The notes below the pieces were generated by a model. That model was given only the letters and a program-made list of their open reading frames with translations, had not been told where the DNA came from and did not search any database. Source: Macquaria australasica (taxonomy: Eukaryota > Chordata > Actinopteri > Centrarchiformes > Percichthyidae). Taken from it: a stretch of 64,000 nt of DNA. The DNA lies in assembly GCA_005408345.1 (NCBI GenBank), contig SEMN01001212.1, forward strand, positions 20,941-84,940, in the 5' to 3' direction. Below, piece after piece: positions 46,722 through 62,800 of the stretch (position 1 is its first letter; each line of letters opens with the position of its first letter). The position numbers and the translations under genes are program-made.

Positions 46722-48945
46722 ATGTGGGCGCGAGCTGTGCTGTGCGCGGCGCTGCTGTCCGCGCTCTGCCCGGCGGGAAGGACGGAAGCCGAGAGGGACC
46801 AGAGGGACGTCCAGGACTACGGCTACTCCAACTCCAACAGACTGGTGAGCCGAACACTACTTCATACCTGTTAATACTTCATACTAATACTGTCCGAACA
46901 AATACTTCCTTCATGTTTCCTGTCAGTTTGAAATCTTTGAACTTTAATCGTTCAATGACTTAGATAAAAACTATAGCAGTATTTAATAATAAACTGGCCT
47001 ATATTAGAGCTGCAAGGGTCACTCAATTAATCAATTAGTCCATTAATCTTTCTTGAATTAGTATTCTAACTCCCGTAGAGATGAAACAGTTCTGATAAAT
47101 AATCATCTTTTTTAAACAGAAATGACAGAAATTTGCTGCTTCCAGCTTCTGAAATGTGAATATTTGTTGTTTTTTAGTCTTCTGTTCCAGTAAATTGAAT
47201 ACATGTGGTGTATTTGTTCGTGTTCTATGGAAAAACAATTAATCAAATCCAGAAAATAATTGGAAGATTAGTAGATCAATAATGAAACTTAGCTGCAGCC
47301 CTGAAGTCAGTTATCCAATCAGTATTAGTTAATTAGACAATATCACTGAGCAAATTACAGAGAAGCCTTAAGGGAGAATAAACAGATGAAATCTGAACTG
47401 ATTCAATATCAATTAAACTATTGATTGTAGATTTATCAGAAATATTCAGCAGCATTTTGTTTTATATCATTTTGATGCTGATACATCAACAAGTTTCAGC
47501 ATCAAAATATACTTAAAGTACTCATTCTGCAGAATAATATATATTACATTATTGGATTATAATTATTGATCATTAATGTGTTCATCACTTTAATTCTGCA
47601 GCTGGTAAATTATTATTATTAATATTATTATTATTATTATATTCTGCTGGCTAGTTTGTGAATTTCCCCCAGAAATGAATAAATAATAATACATCATAAT
47701 TATATTTTGTATATTTAATGTGAATCTGGAAAGTAACTAAAGTTATAAATGTAGTGAAGTAAAATGTTTAATATTTGGGTAGCAGAAAATGGAAATACTC
47801 ATGTAAAGTACAAGTACCTCAGGATTGTACTTAAGTACAGTACTGGAATAAATGTACTTAGTTACTCTCCACCCCTGCTAGTGTCTGTCCGTCTGTCGGG
47901 ATGATGGAAGAGTTTGTTGGCTTCAAATGAGTTGATGGACGGCCTCACAGTGTTTATATCTGTCAGCTTTATGACTAATGAGTGTGTGTGTGTGTGTGTG
48001 TGTGTGTGTCCAGCTCGGTGCTCTGCATGAAGTGCTGGAGAAGCTGCAGACGAAGAGGATCAATCCCTGGGAGAAGAAGTATGGACAGGTCCCCTCTGTG
48101 AGTCACAGACCAACACATAGCAGAAACACACTGTCACACTTCAACACGTGGATATGTGGATCTATGACCAGATTTAAAATATTTAAAATATAAATATATT
48201 TCAGTATTTTCACATTATTGTAAAGTCGTCTGAGCAGCTCAGAGACAGGAAACATTCACGTTTACTGAGGCTGTTTTTAATAATCACGTCACAAAATGTT
48301 CTGTTTCTTCTCTAATATGTTCAGCAATAAACCTGATTCTGATTCTAAAAGTCGACGTTGATGTTATATTGTAATGCATTAGATTGTACAGGTGGACCTA
48401 ATAAAGTGGACACTGAGTGTGTAAATATATATATTATTTTTTTTATATTAATAGAAGCTAAAATGTGACTTAAATATTGTCCATGTTTTAAACCAGTTTT
48501 GGTGCTCTGCAGTAATCTGTTTGCCACAAGGTGGCGCCACGTACTTCTATTACAATTCAACATCATGAGATTTGAACAAAACATGTAGGCAGTGTTCAGA
48601 TACTGCTGAGTATATTTATTTATAGTATCGCATCATATTTTATTAGATAATACATTTAAATACACACAGCATTAGATCTGAATCAGGTACTTCGTTTTTT
48701 GTACTTAAACACTCACCAGAGTCTCTGTCACCTCATCATATCAGACATGACCAGCTGATCGGGACTAGTGTAAGAGGTGTGTGTGTGTGTGTGTGTGACC
48801 TGTGGATGTGTGTAACGGCGGTACTTCCTGTCCTCAGTGTGACCTCGGGGAGCACTGCGCCGTCAGGAAAGGATCTCGCATCGGGAAGATGTGCGACTGC
48901 CCTCGAGGAGCTTTCTGCAACTTCTTCCTGCTGAAGTGCTTATGA
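46722..48945 (+). CDS. cartpt: Cocaine- and amphetamine-regulated transcript (CART) precursor
   Basis: Three exons, 46722-46844, 48014-48097 and 48838-48945, join in phase 0 to give 104 aa. Residues 1 to about 21 form a signal peptide (MWARAVLCAALLSALCPAG). The body ALHEVLEKLQTKR is followed by a dibasic cleavage site, Lys55-Arg56, and a second, Lys62-Lys63. After Arg56 exactly 48 residues remain, as in mammalian CART. These include the six cysteines of the CART knot (CDLGEHC, MCDCPRGAFC and the final KCL) and the conserved AVRKGSRIGK. The product is a secreted neuropeptide in feeding and stress circuits. Fish have several CART paralogues and I cannot tell which this is. The intron 1 acceptor is preceded by a (GT)n tract. 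Confidence 0.96.
46995..47305. mobile_element. Foldback repeat (GCTGCAA...TTGCAGC family) in CART intron 1
   Basis: GAGCTGCAAGGGTCACTCAA at the left and AACTTAGCTGCAGCCCT at the right are inverted relatives. The inside matches the 19,683 family with AATTAATCAATTAG and AATTTGCTGCTTCCAGCTTC. Confidence 0.6.
47490..47878. mobile_element. 'AAGTAC' hAT-like MITE in CART intron 1
   Basis: It ends GTACTTAGTTACTCTCCACC followed by CCTG, the inverse of the CAGAGGTGGA terminus. The inside has ATACTCATGTAAAGTACAAG and AGTACAGTACTGGAATAA. (ATT)n lies at 47,610-47,640. Confidence 0.68.
47980..48010 (+). repeat. (GT)n tract abutting the CART exon 2 acceptor
   Basis: About 14 GT units run directly into TCCAG|CTCGG. 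The polypyrimidine position is thus occupied by a UG repeat in the transcript. Confidence 0.85.
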
Positions 48946-49023
48946 GCCAATCAGACGACACAGCAAGAGTATATTTTAACATGTATATTTTCCAAATGTG
49001 ACATGCTGTAAAGTAGCCTAGAA

Positions 49024-49026
<3 letters not shown>

Positions 49027-49067
<41 letters not shown>
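49027..49067. repeat. (AT)n microsatellite in the CART 3'UTR
   Basis: About 20 uninterrupted TA units lie about 85 bp after the stop codon, before the ATTAAA at 49,118. Confidence 0.9.
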
Positions 49068-49069
<2 letters not shown>

Positions 49070-49117
49070 AGTCCAGTTCATGAACCTGTATGTGGACGAT
49101 CTTTTTGTCTGTGTTGC

Positions 49118-49123
49118 ATTAAA
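49118..49123 (+). promoter_or_regulatory. Candidate poly(A) signal of CART
   Basis: ATTAAA followed by AGTGTTTCACGTTGCTTTTT gives a signal plus GU/U-rich element about 175 bp after the stop. The stretch 49,150-50,480 between this and the rps17 3' end shows no gene. Confidence 0.55.
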
Positions 49124-50489
49124 AGTGTTTCACGTTGCTTTTTCACCGACTCTGTTTTGCTGCTTTAAAGGTTCATAAACAGACCGAGGATCAGTGTGAA
49201 TCAGTGCAACAGTTTCCTCAGTCCACTTAACTACTCCAGGGTTCAAACGTTACGTTTCCTGATCACACCTGTCCGAGGTAATAAAGGGTTTTCCTGGGGG
49301 GGCGTTTACATCAGTCTGACATTGTTCCCATTAGACATCAGTGCATCAGGAATATCACTGGAAACAATTAGACATCTGAAGCTTTTATTTTGATAATCAT
49401 TTTTCAAGCAAAAACATCAAATTTCCTCCTTTAAACTGAGGATTTGTTGCTTTTCTGAGATAAACGGAGTCTCTCTGGGTTTTGGACATTTGATGACATC
49501 GCCTCTGGCTTTAGGAAACTGTCATGACAATTCACTGAGAAAATCAGCAGATGAATTAATGTTGCAGCTTCTCCGATGGAGGAGGGAATGATCTGGTCTG
49601 CTGCTGTAACTCCAGACTGAGGACTCATCCTGCTCCCTCTCTGCAGCCTGATTGTCACAGGGGCCCCACAAGGGAGCGCCATCTCTCCGAGTGTATTAAT
49701 TCTTTAAACAGACGAGTGCAGGGGTGACGTGTGATGTTTTCAGTGTTAAATGTGCTGAAGACGCAACGATCACTGGTCTGATCACTGAAGCGTCGTGTCA
49801 TGGAGGAGCTCGCTGATAGGACAGTGACTGATAAAACATTCAGGGGACATTTACAGGAGAGAAGGCAAAGACTGCCTGTAATCAGATGTGTGATTTGACC
49901 AACAGAGACTCAGATTTGGCAAAGTCAATCAATGCATCTTACGTTTCACCTGGAGTTTATGTGGATACGAAAATGGGGCCTAAATGGTGTCAAAACACTT
50001 TCTTTCTCGAGTGAAAGGTTTGTTCTTGTGGCCAACGTCAATGATGAAGTGAGTCAAGTGAGGTGGAAAACGCTCCTTTTAACTGATCATAAACTTTTTA
50101 AGACATCTAATCATTAAACTGAATAGCTGTCATGTCTCAGTTTAAACTCAAGAAGCTGCTGAGATTCAGAGCAAAATACCTTCAAGTCTAAAACAAACGA
50201 TTGAGCCGACATCACCACCTGGAGGAGGAACAGAAAGCCACAGACAAAATAATAAAACAGCAAAATCACCAAGTCTGTGCGTTTGAGCCAATGACTGACG
50301 GGACCATTCAGTTTTCTCCTCATTTATTCAGACCAGCCCCCCCCCCCCCCCCTTCTTTCTCTGAATTGACATTATGTAAAAAGGAAAAGATCATTTAACA
50401 CCGTTGGAGTTTGGAGGGTTAAACATCTAAAACTGAGTCGTCCACAAATCAACAGTCCTGCACAGCAGAGGGTTTTTGTCCCAGAGGGT

Positions 50490-50495
50490 TTTATT
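50490..50495 (-). promoter_or_regulatory. rps17: Poly(A) signal of rps17
   Basis: TTTATT on the plus strand (AATAAA on the minus) lies 20 bp past the stop codon at 50,516. A very short 3'UTR is typical of ribosomal protein genes. Confidence 0.75.
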
Positions 50496-50515
50496 AGAAG
50501 ATACTTTTCAGACGC

Positions 50516-55949
<5,434 letters not shown>

Positions 55950-55959
55950 GTTGGATCGG

Positions 55960-55992
55960 CCTGGTAGAAGAGGACGAGCAGACTTCCGGTGG
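55960..55992 (-). promoter_or_regulatory. rps17: rps17 core promoter: TOP-like start and ETS site
   Basis: On the minus strand CCACCGGAAGTCTGCTCGTC is followed by CTCTTCTACC and then the ATG-bearing exon. A pyrimidine-rich TOP start just before ATG is expected for ribosomal protein genes. A second GACGGAAGT-like site lies near 56,009 (plus). Confidence 0.55.
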
Positions 55993-56079
55993 AAGTTTAA
56001 ATCATCAGACGGAAGTCGAGAGCACAGAGAATCTGCTGCGCATGCGCCCTCTGCCGGCCGGAGGCTGAAACTACAACAG

Positions 56080-56560
56080 CAGCAAGTACTACTACTTCTA
56101 CTACTTCTACTACTACTAGTACTACTAGTACTACTAGTACTTCTACTAGGCAAGACAAGTGTATCCATACAGCACCACTCAGACACAGGGCAACTCCAGG
56201 TGCTTTACAGGGGCATAGAAATACATTCAACATAAGACGTTTAAAAATATATTTAAAACAAATAAAAATTCAAATTGCATTTAAAAGACGACAAAGACGA
56301 AAAGCAAAAGCAAGCCAATAATTAGTTACAGATTAAAAAAGAAGTTATGTATCAGTTTTATTGGAAAGCCGCAGTAATCAATAATGTTTTAAGCCCTGAT
56401 TTGATTTCAAAGAGCTGACGGTTTTAGCAGAGCTCAGGTATTCAGGAAGCTTCTTCCACAGGTGGGGAGCGTAGAAACTAAAAGCTGCTTCACCTTGATG
56501 GTTTCGGTCCGGCCTGTCCCAGGTGACCTGAGGGGTCGTAACGTACAGGTAAATCACTGC
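56080..56560 (-). mobile_element. LINE 3' end: RT ORF tail, 3'UTR and (TAG)n tail
   Basis: The minus strand encodes PQVTWDRPDRNHQGEAAFSF, continuing YAPHLWKKLPEYL and SAKTVSSLKS. This is the C-terminal tail common to fish LINE reverse transcriptases. It is followed by 3'UTR with CTGTAAAGCACCTGGAGTTG and a (TAG/TAC)n run near 56,083-56,150. It lies about 130 bp from the rps17 start codon, on the upstream side. Confidence 0.78.
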
Positions 56561-57464
56561 TACTAGAAATGAATTCAGAGTACTTTGGCTCATAATAAAA
56601 TGATCTTTACTGAACACAGTGAATCAAAGATAAGACATAAATAACAGCTGATTTTGTGTGAGTGGAAGTTCTGGTCCTGTTGTTGGTGTTTTTAATCATT
56701 TACATGTTGTCGTGTGTGTCAGACGTCTCACCTATAATGTTGTCAACAGACTATTTAGTATGAACTTGTGTAAAACATCTGTGTGCGATGGTCGTCAGGA
56801 AATGTTGAAAATTCACATCATGTGTCAAAACTAAAGGAAAAGATGTCAGTATTTACTGAGGACAGAAAAGCAGAAATCAGACCTGAGAGCAGCTTTTACT
56901 CAGAGATTTATTGCAGAAATACATTCTGTGATTCCTGTCTTTGAACAACAAACGTCTCGGAGGAACGACAGGCTGAACATGTTACTGTTGGAAACATACT
57001 TAGAATATCAGATCACATTCAAATATTTGGTTAGATTTGGAGGGAAATCAGTTAATTTCCCTTAAAGGTAATTAGGAAACAGAACATGAACTTAATATCT
57101 CTTGGTTGACGCTGAAATAACTTTAACCAGAGAAAAAGGACTTTTAAAATCCATCACGTTATAAAAAATAAACTGTAATTTTTAGGTTCCTTCTCCATCT
57201 GTCTGTAGAATAAAGTATCTACAGACAGACTGTCGTCCTGAATGAGATCAATTAAATCAACTAAAACAGTTCCTGGTGTCTCTGTCGGTGTTTCTGTCTC
57301 AATCTAAACAAAACTAAATATAATTCATATATAACCTTGGTGAACACACACACACACACATCGTTTCCCTACATTCATGTGAACTGATCTGTTTATCATC
57401 GTCAGTATCATCTACAGTACTCTAATTCAACTGCAAGGCTTTAGTCTATAAGAACACATTTATT

Positions 57465-57605
57465 TTAAAGCGACAGTCAAACATTTTAGGAGCCAGAAGA
57501 GAAGATGGATTTTACTTTCATCTGTGTTCAGAGACACTGCAGGAAGCTGGCTTTAGCCTAGCTTAGCACAAAGACTGGTAACAGGGGGAAACTGCTAGCC
57601 TAAAA
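57465..57605. mobile_element. Fragment of the palindromic MITE family
   Basis: TTAAAGCGACAGTCAAACAT, AGCCTAGCTTAGCACAAAGA and ACAGGGGGAAACTGCTAGCC match one arm of 15,288-15,945. Confidence 0.7.
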
Positions 57606-57609
57606 CAAT

Positions 57610-58055
57610 ACAAATGTAACAAAGTACATTTACTAAGTGCTGTACTTAAGTACAATTTTGTACTTTACTTGAGTAGTTTCTATTTTATGCTACTTTATAC
57701 TTTATACTCCAGTGTCAGAGGGAAACACTGTCCTTTTTACTCCAATACATTTATTTAATATTAGTTACTTTGCAGATTCAGATTATTAATATAAAATATA
57801 ATAATTTACCAGCTGCAACATTAAAGTGATGAACACATTAATCATCAATAATTATAATCCAGTAATATCATATATATTATTCCACATAATGAGTACTTTT
57901 ACTTTTGATACTTTAAGTATATTTGGATGCTGATACTTTTGTACTTTTACTTCATTAAAAAATTTAATGTAGGAATTTTACTTGTAACAGAGTATTTGTA
58001 CACTGTGGTATTAGTATTTTTACTGCAGTAAAAGATCTGAGTACTTCTTCTAATA
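57610..58055. mobile_element. 'AAGTAC' hAT-like MITE, reverse form
   Basis: AACAAAGTACATTTACTAAG, GTACTTTACTTGAGTAG, CTTTTTACTCCAATACATTT and the right end CAGTAAAAGATCTGAGTACT plus TCTTC parallel the element at 6191-6597. Confidence 0.72.
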
Positions 58056-59289
58056 ACTCCCAAACGGTCTTATTTACACATGTGAGAGAACAACAGCGCT
58101 CAAACGTGGAACCTGCTCGCTCTGCTGGTCGAGAAGAGGCTCAAATGTTTCGTCTACCTGCTGTTCAAACCACCACGGGTTTTTAGTCTTTGACCTAAGA
58201 TCAACCTGACCACCTCTGTCGCACAGAGATCACATTTATATCCATCTTCAACAGTTTCCCAAAGTGTTGTACTGTCCCTTTGTTACAGTAATCCACCACA
58301 GATCTGGTTCTGAGTTCTACTGAACAGTAAATCGACCAAAACGTTCAGAAACATGACTACGAAAAGTTTGAGTTTCATAACAGTTAGCTGCAAACTAAAG
58401 CAGGCATTTCCCCGGGGCCCCATTGCAATTTTGATGCCCCAGGTTTCCCATGTGTCAGTTGGTTTGTAATTTAATCATTTGATTTATTACAGATTTGTTT
58501 TAGAAGCATTTTAATAAAATGAGAGGGGCCTCAGTCTTTACTCTGTGTTGTGTAGAGGGTCAGAGTAAAACTCTTTTCAGCTGATAACGTCACAAATGAA
58601 TCTACAGCAAACTGTTTGACGTCTCAGGTCAAAGGCAAAATATAATTTGAGCATTTTTTTATGTGTTTGTTTGTTAACAAGCATTTCCTGGCCTGAGTCT
58701 GTTAAAGCTTCAGAGAAAGTACATATACATGCAGAACGCACACAGTGAACCCTGCTGACTGCTGCAGTCCCGTCCCGTCAGCCCAGAATACACAACACCA
58801 GCCACCACACTGTTACATGTAACTTAAACTTACTTAAAACTATTTTTATTTATGCTCATCATCATATAGAGGATGCACCCAGACAGTGCTCTATTCAAAG
58901 CAGTCTGCAATCTGTCTTACTCAGAAATGCAGACAGTATCAGACTGATGTGGCAGCGTTAGAAACAGAAATGTGCAGTAATGTGAAAGGCAAGAGCAGCT
59001 TTGTGCAGGAAATGGAGCTAAAAGTCTTAAAGGGAAACACACTTTAGTCTAAAAACGTTGTATTTACTGACTGAGGTTCTGTTGAGCGACTTGTATGTTA
59101 AAGAATAACACGAGCTCAGAAACTAAAGTGCTCTACAGTACAAACTATGGCCTTCCTTCCTGCTGATTCACTTGTGAAAAAGTGCAAAGAAGAAGCTGAG
59201 AAGTTGCATATCATCGACGACACGCTCCTGAAATCAGATCAGCATGTTCAACACGTTCAGTGTGGAGTCTGTGGGTGTTTGGTATGTTG

Positions 59290-59584
59290 TCATGGTAACG
59301 GCAGAGGCACCAGCACGTCCACGTAGCTGACGGGGAACAGTCCTGATTGGCCGCAGAGTGTGCCCTCATACCAGTTGGCGTCGACCTGATTGGTGAGGAC
59401 GATGACGTCGCCCTCGCTGAAGTCCAGCTCGCCCTCGTGGTTTGGGTGGAAGGAGTACATCGCCCGGCAACAGGGCTGATCCAGGACCAGCTTACTGTCA
59501 GCTGGACGAGAGACAGACAGACAGAGAGGGACAGACAGACACAGAGAGAGAGAGAGAGACAGAGAGGGACAGACAGACACAGAG

Positions 59585-59623
<39 letters not shown>

Positions 59624-59734
59624 GAGAGACAGACAGAGAGAGACAGACAGACAGAGAGACAGACAGACACAGAGAGAGAGAGAGAGAGACAGAGAGACAG
59701 ACAGACACAGAGAGAGAGACAGACAGACAGACAG

Positions 59735-59777
<43 letters not shown>

Positions 59778-59794
59778 GAGAGACAGACAGACAG

Positions 59795-59843
<49 letters not shown>

Positions 59844-62800
59844 CAGACAGAGAGACAGAGCATTGTGATGAAATGTTTAATGAAGGATGTCATCATACGA
59901 GTAAAGACTGTTTAAAAGATGTTATAATATATTACTGTATTTGCATCAACTGTGGAAAAGACTTTTCTCTAGTAGGACAAATTAACAATTTCTTTTGTAT
60001 GCATCCTAGTCCTGAATGGTCTCAGGGGAAAGTTTGAAAAAACCCTTCTGATAAAATAAAGCTCACCTTTGTGTTGCTCGAGGAAGTGTTTTCTTACCGT
60101 AACAGGAGATGGGACTGCCGGGTCTGGACGGTAACACTGTGATCTGCTCTCCTGTCACAAAGATGTGCAGAAAAATACACATTCAAAATCTGATTTACAC
60201 AATCAGAGATTTAATTCCAGAGAAATGTGAAGTGATCATATTTTACTGGTAACTAGTAACCAGAGGAAACTGTGGGTGTGATGGACGGCTGGTGGTAAAA
60301 TGCGATGCTGCCGTTGTGTTCACTTCTGACTCGGATCTTTTTGGGCCTGAACCGTCGCTCCGGTTTGTTACTGGCAGCAGTCAGCCTGTTTCCAACACAT
60401 ACACATTTAAAACTTTAAGCAGTAGCATTAAAACCAGACGGAGAGTCTCCAGCCGTGTCAGCGTAGTGCACTTACTGCGTGTTAGCATGCTAACATTAAC
60501 ATGGTAAACATTGTACCTGCTAAACATCTGCATGTTAGCATTGTCATTGTGAGCATGTTTGATGTTAGCATTTAGCTCAAAGCACTGCTGTGTCTAAGTG
60601 AAGCCTCTCAGAGCTGCTAGCATCGCTGCAGCTTCACCTGGGAGAGACTCATTCATGGTTCCAGTGAATGAACCCAACTGACTGGTGACTTTTTTTTACT
60701 GCCAACATCAGGCCAAAATGTTCACTTTCTCAAATCAACGAGAATCTCAAAATCTGATAAGAAGATTACAGTGAAATGTACCAAACAAAGTCATGCTCCC
60801 CAGAGGATCTCTCCCTATTTTGGTTAATACATGAGCTCCTCTCTACACATGATAACAAACGGCCTGCTGTGAATATGTGCTGTGGTCGTCCCTCTGGAGA
60901 GACGTGATAGCTGTGGACCACAGGCTCACCTTGCCTGCAGGTTGCCATGGAGACCCAGCAGGATGCGGTGGGCGTTGCGGTGGAAGTCCAGCAGCGCAGC
61001 GACCAGAGCTGCCAGACGACTGAGCTGATCCACCTGCAGGAGGAAACACCAGGACAGCGTCAGTCTGGATCTGTTTGTCAGCTGCAACACAGGACATCTG
61101 ACCAAAACAAATGGAGTGACATGTGGGAGACATAATCAATTAACTTCATATATTAATCACTACATATTAATGTTGGTCCTGTCTGCAGGTGGAGGAGTTT
61201 TGGACAGGGGGTTTTCTCATGTAGAAGTCACAGTTATTGATCCTAACCCTCCATGTTCTGGCTGGTCCCCAAAGACTTAAAGATCTAAGCTGCAGATGAG
61301 TCTCTCTTGATGGAAAAGAGAGTAGAAAAAGAAGCAGCTCCGTCTTAACACTATCCCATAAAACCAGAACAGTTTATAACATCTGGACAAAAACCCAGTA
61401 ATGTGTGTGATTTATTCCCTCTTCGATATCACGTAGACATGATGCATCTCTGCAGTCTCACAAAGTCAGAGCTGAACTGAATACACTAAATAATCCGGAT
61501 CAGTTTCTGCTGGTGTCTCAGTTCATCATCAGACTCACGTCGTTCTGCAGCAGGGTGAACATGCTCCTCTCTGCCAGCTCTTTGGAGCTGATGAACTTGT
61601 CCCAGGCCTCTCGGACCTCCTCCGCTGGGACTTTTCCTCTTCGTCTCCTCTTGTAATCAAAGTCCAGCCGACGACCGTTCAGCTTCTTCAGCTGGTACTG
61701 AGGAACCAATCAGAACAAAGATCAGGAACACAGGCATGGCTCCTGAATATTTGGACAAAAAAGGAGTTTCAGTTTTTTCCAAGTATATTCTGGGTATGAT
61801 GATTACATTTATGTTAAACGTTGGACAAAAACATGAACTTGCAAAACATGACTTTTGCCTTTTCGACAATATCTCATTGATTTTTTGTCCTCAGGCTTTA
61901 AAAAGTCATGAGTGTGAAACCTTCAGTCTCAGATAGGAAAAGGAACATGACTTTTGTATTTCTGTGTTAACAGAAACATTAACTTGTCCTGGTGCTGCAC
62001 CTCCTCTCACCCTGATCTCCTTCAGCTCCGTGTTGTGGAGGTCCTGCAGAGGGTCGATGAAGGTGCGCTTGACGTTGACATCCAGAGCGTCCCTGGCCTG
62101 AGCGACCTGCTGCAAAGAGTCACCCACACCAGTCAGAGCACTGCCTGAACCACCAGAGGACGGACCAGAGGACGGACCAGAGGACCAGCCAGAGGACGGA
62201 CCAGAGGATGGACCAGAGGATGGACCAGAAGACCAGTCAGAGGACAGACCAGAGCACCAGCCAGAGGACCAGCCAGAGGACGAGAGCAGAGGACCAGCCA
62301 GAGGACAGACCAGAGGACCAGCCAGAGGACCAGCCAGAGGACCAGCCAGAGGACGAAAGCAGAGGACCAGCCAGAGGACGGACCAGAGGACCAGACCAGA
62401 GGACCAGCCAGAGGACCAGCCAGAGGACGAAAGCAGAGGACCAGCCAGAGGACGGACCAGAGGACCAGACCAGAGGACCAGCCAGAGGACGGACCAGAGG
62501 ACAGACCAGAGGACGGACCAGAGGACCAGCCAGAGGACGAGAGCAGGATGAACAAACAGGAAAAGCAGAATGAGTCAGCAGAGTAAAAAATAACACTGAC
62601 GCTGATTAATCGCAGTCTAAAATAAATGCAGTCTAATAACAATCTACTCTGAAATACTGAGAACATTATTTGTATTTGCACAAACAGGCCGAGACTAAAA
62701 ACTTCTAATAAATTAAATAATAAATTCAATTTATTCATCTATAAAAACATGGAAATGACAGATCTGCCATTCAAACCAAAACACAGGAAATAAATACCCA

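Larger units (their letters stand above)
56560..59280. other. Spacer and likely 3'UTR of the endophilin gene
   Basis: No exon could be supported. MITE pieces are at 57,465-57,605 and 57,610-58,055. The endophilin 3'UTR must start at 59,289 and run leftwards; no single poly(A) signal stands out. Confidence 0.5.

Noticed and set aside
49431..49682. 83-aa minus frame, and TGATGA/CTGA motifs suggestive of a C/D snoRNA
   Set aside because: No host-gene intron is present at this place, box C lacks the leading purine, and no terminal stem was found. The frame resembles nothing I know.
59211..59915. Long open frames of Cys/Leu/Ser or Arg/Asp/Thr repeats (up to 195 aa) on both strands
   Set aside because: They are translations of the GACA/GA microsatellite. 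Only 59,290-59,501 is a real exon, defined by the SH3 homology and the acceptor.
62133..62738. 201-aa minus frame rich in Trp/Ser/Gly/Pro/Leu and a 121-aa plus frame rich in Asp/Gln/Pro/Glu
   Set aside because: A 12-bp minisatellite with a unit length divisible by three gives an open frame on both strands. No domain is present, and the array is intronic in the endophilin gene.
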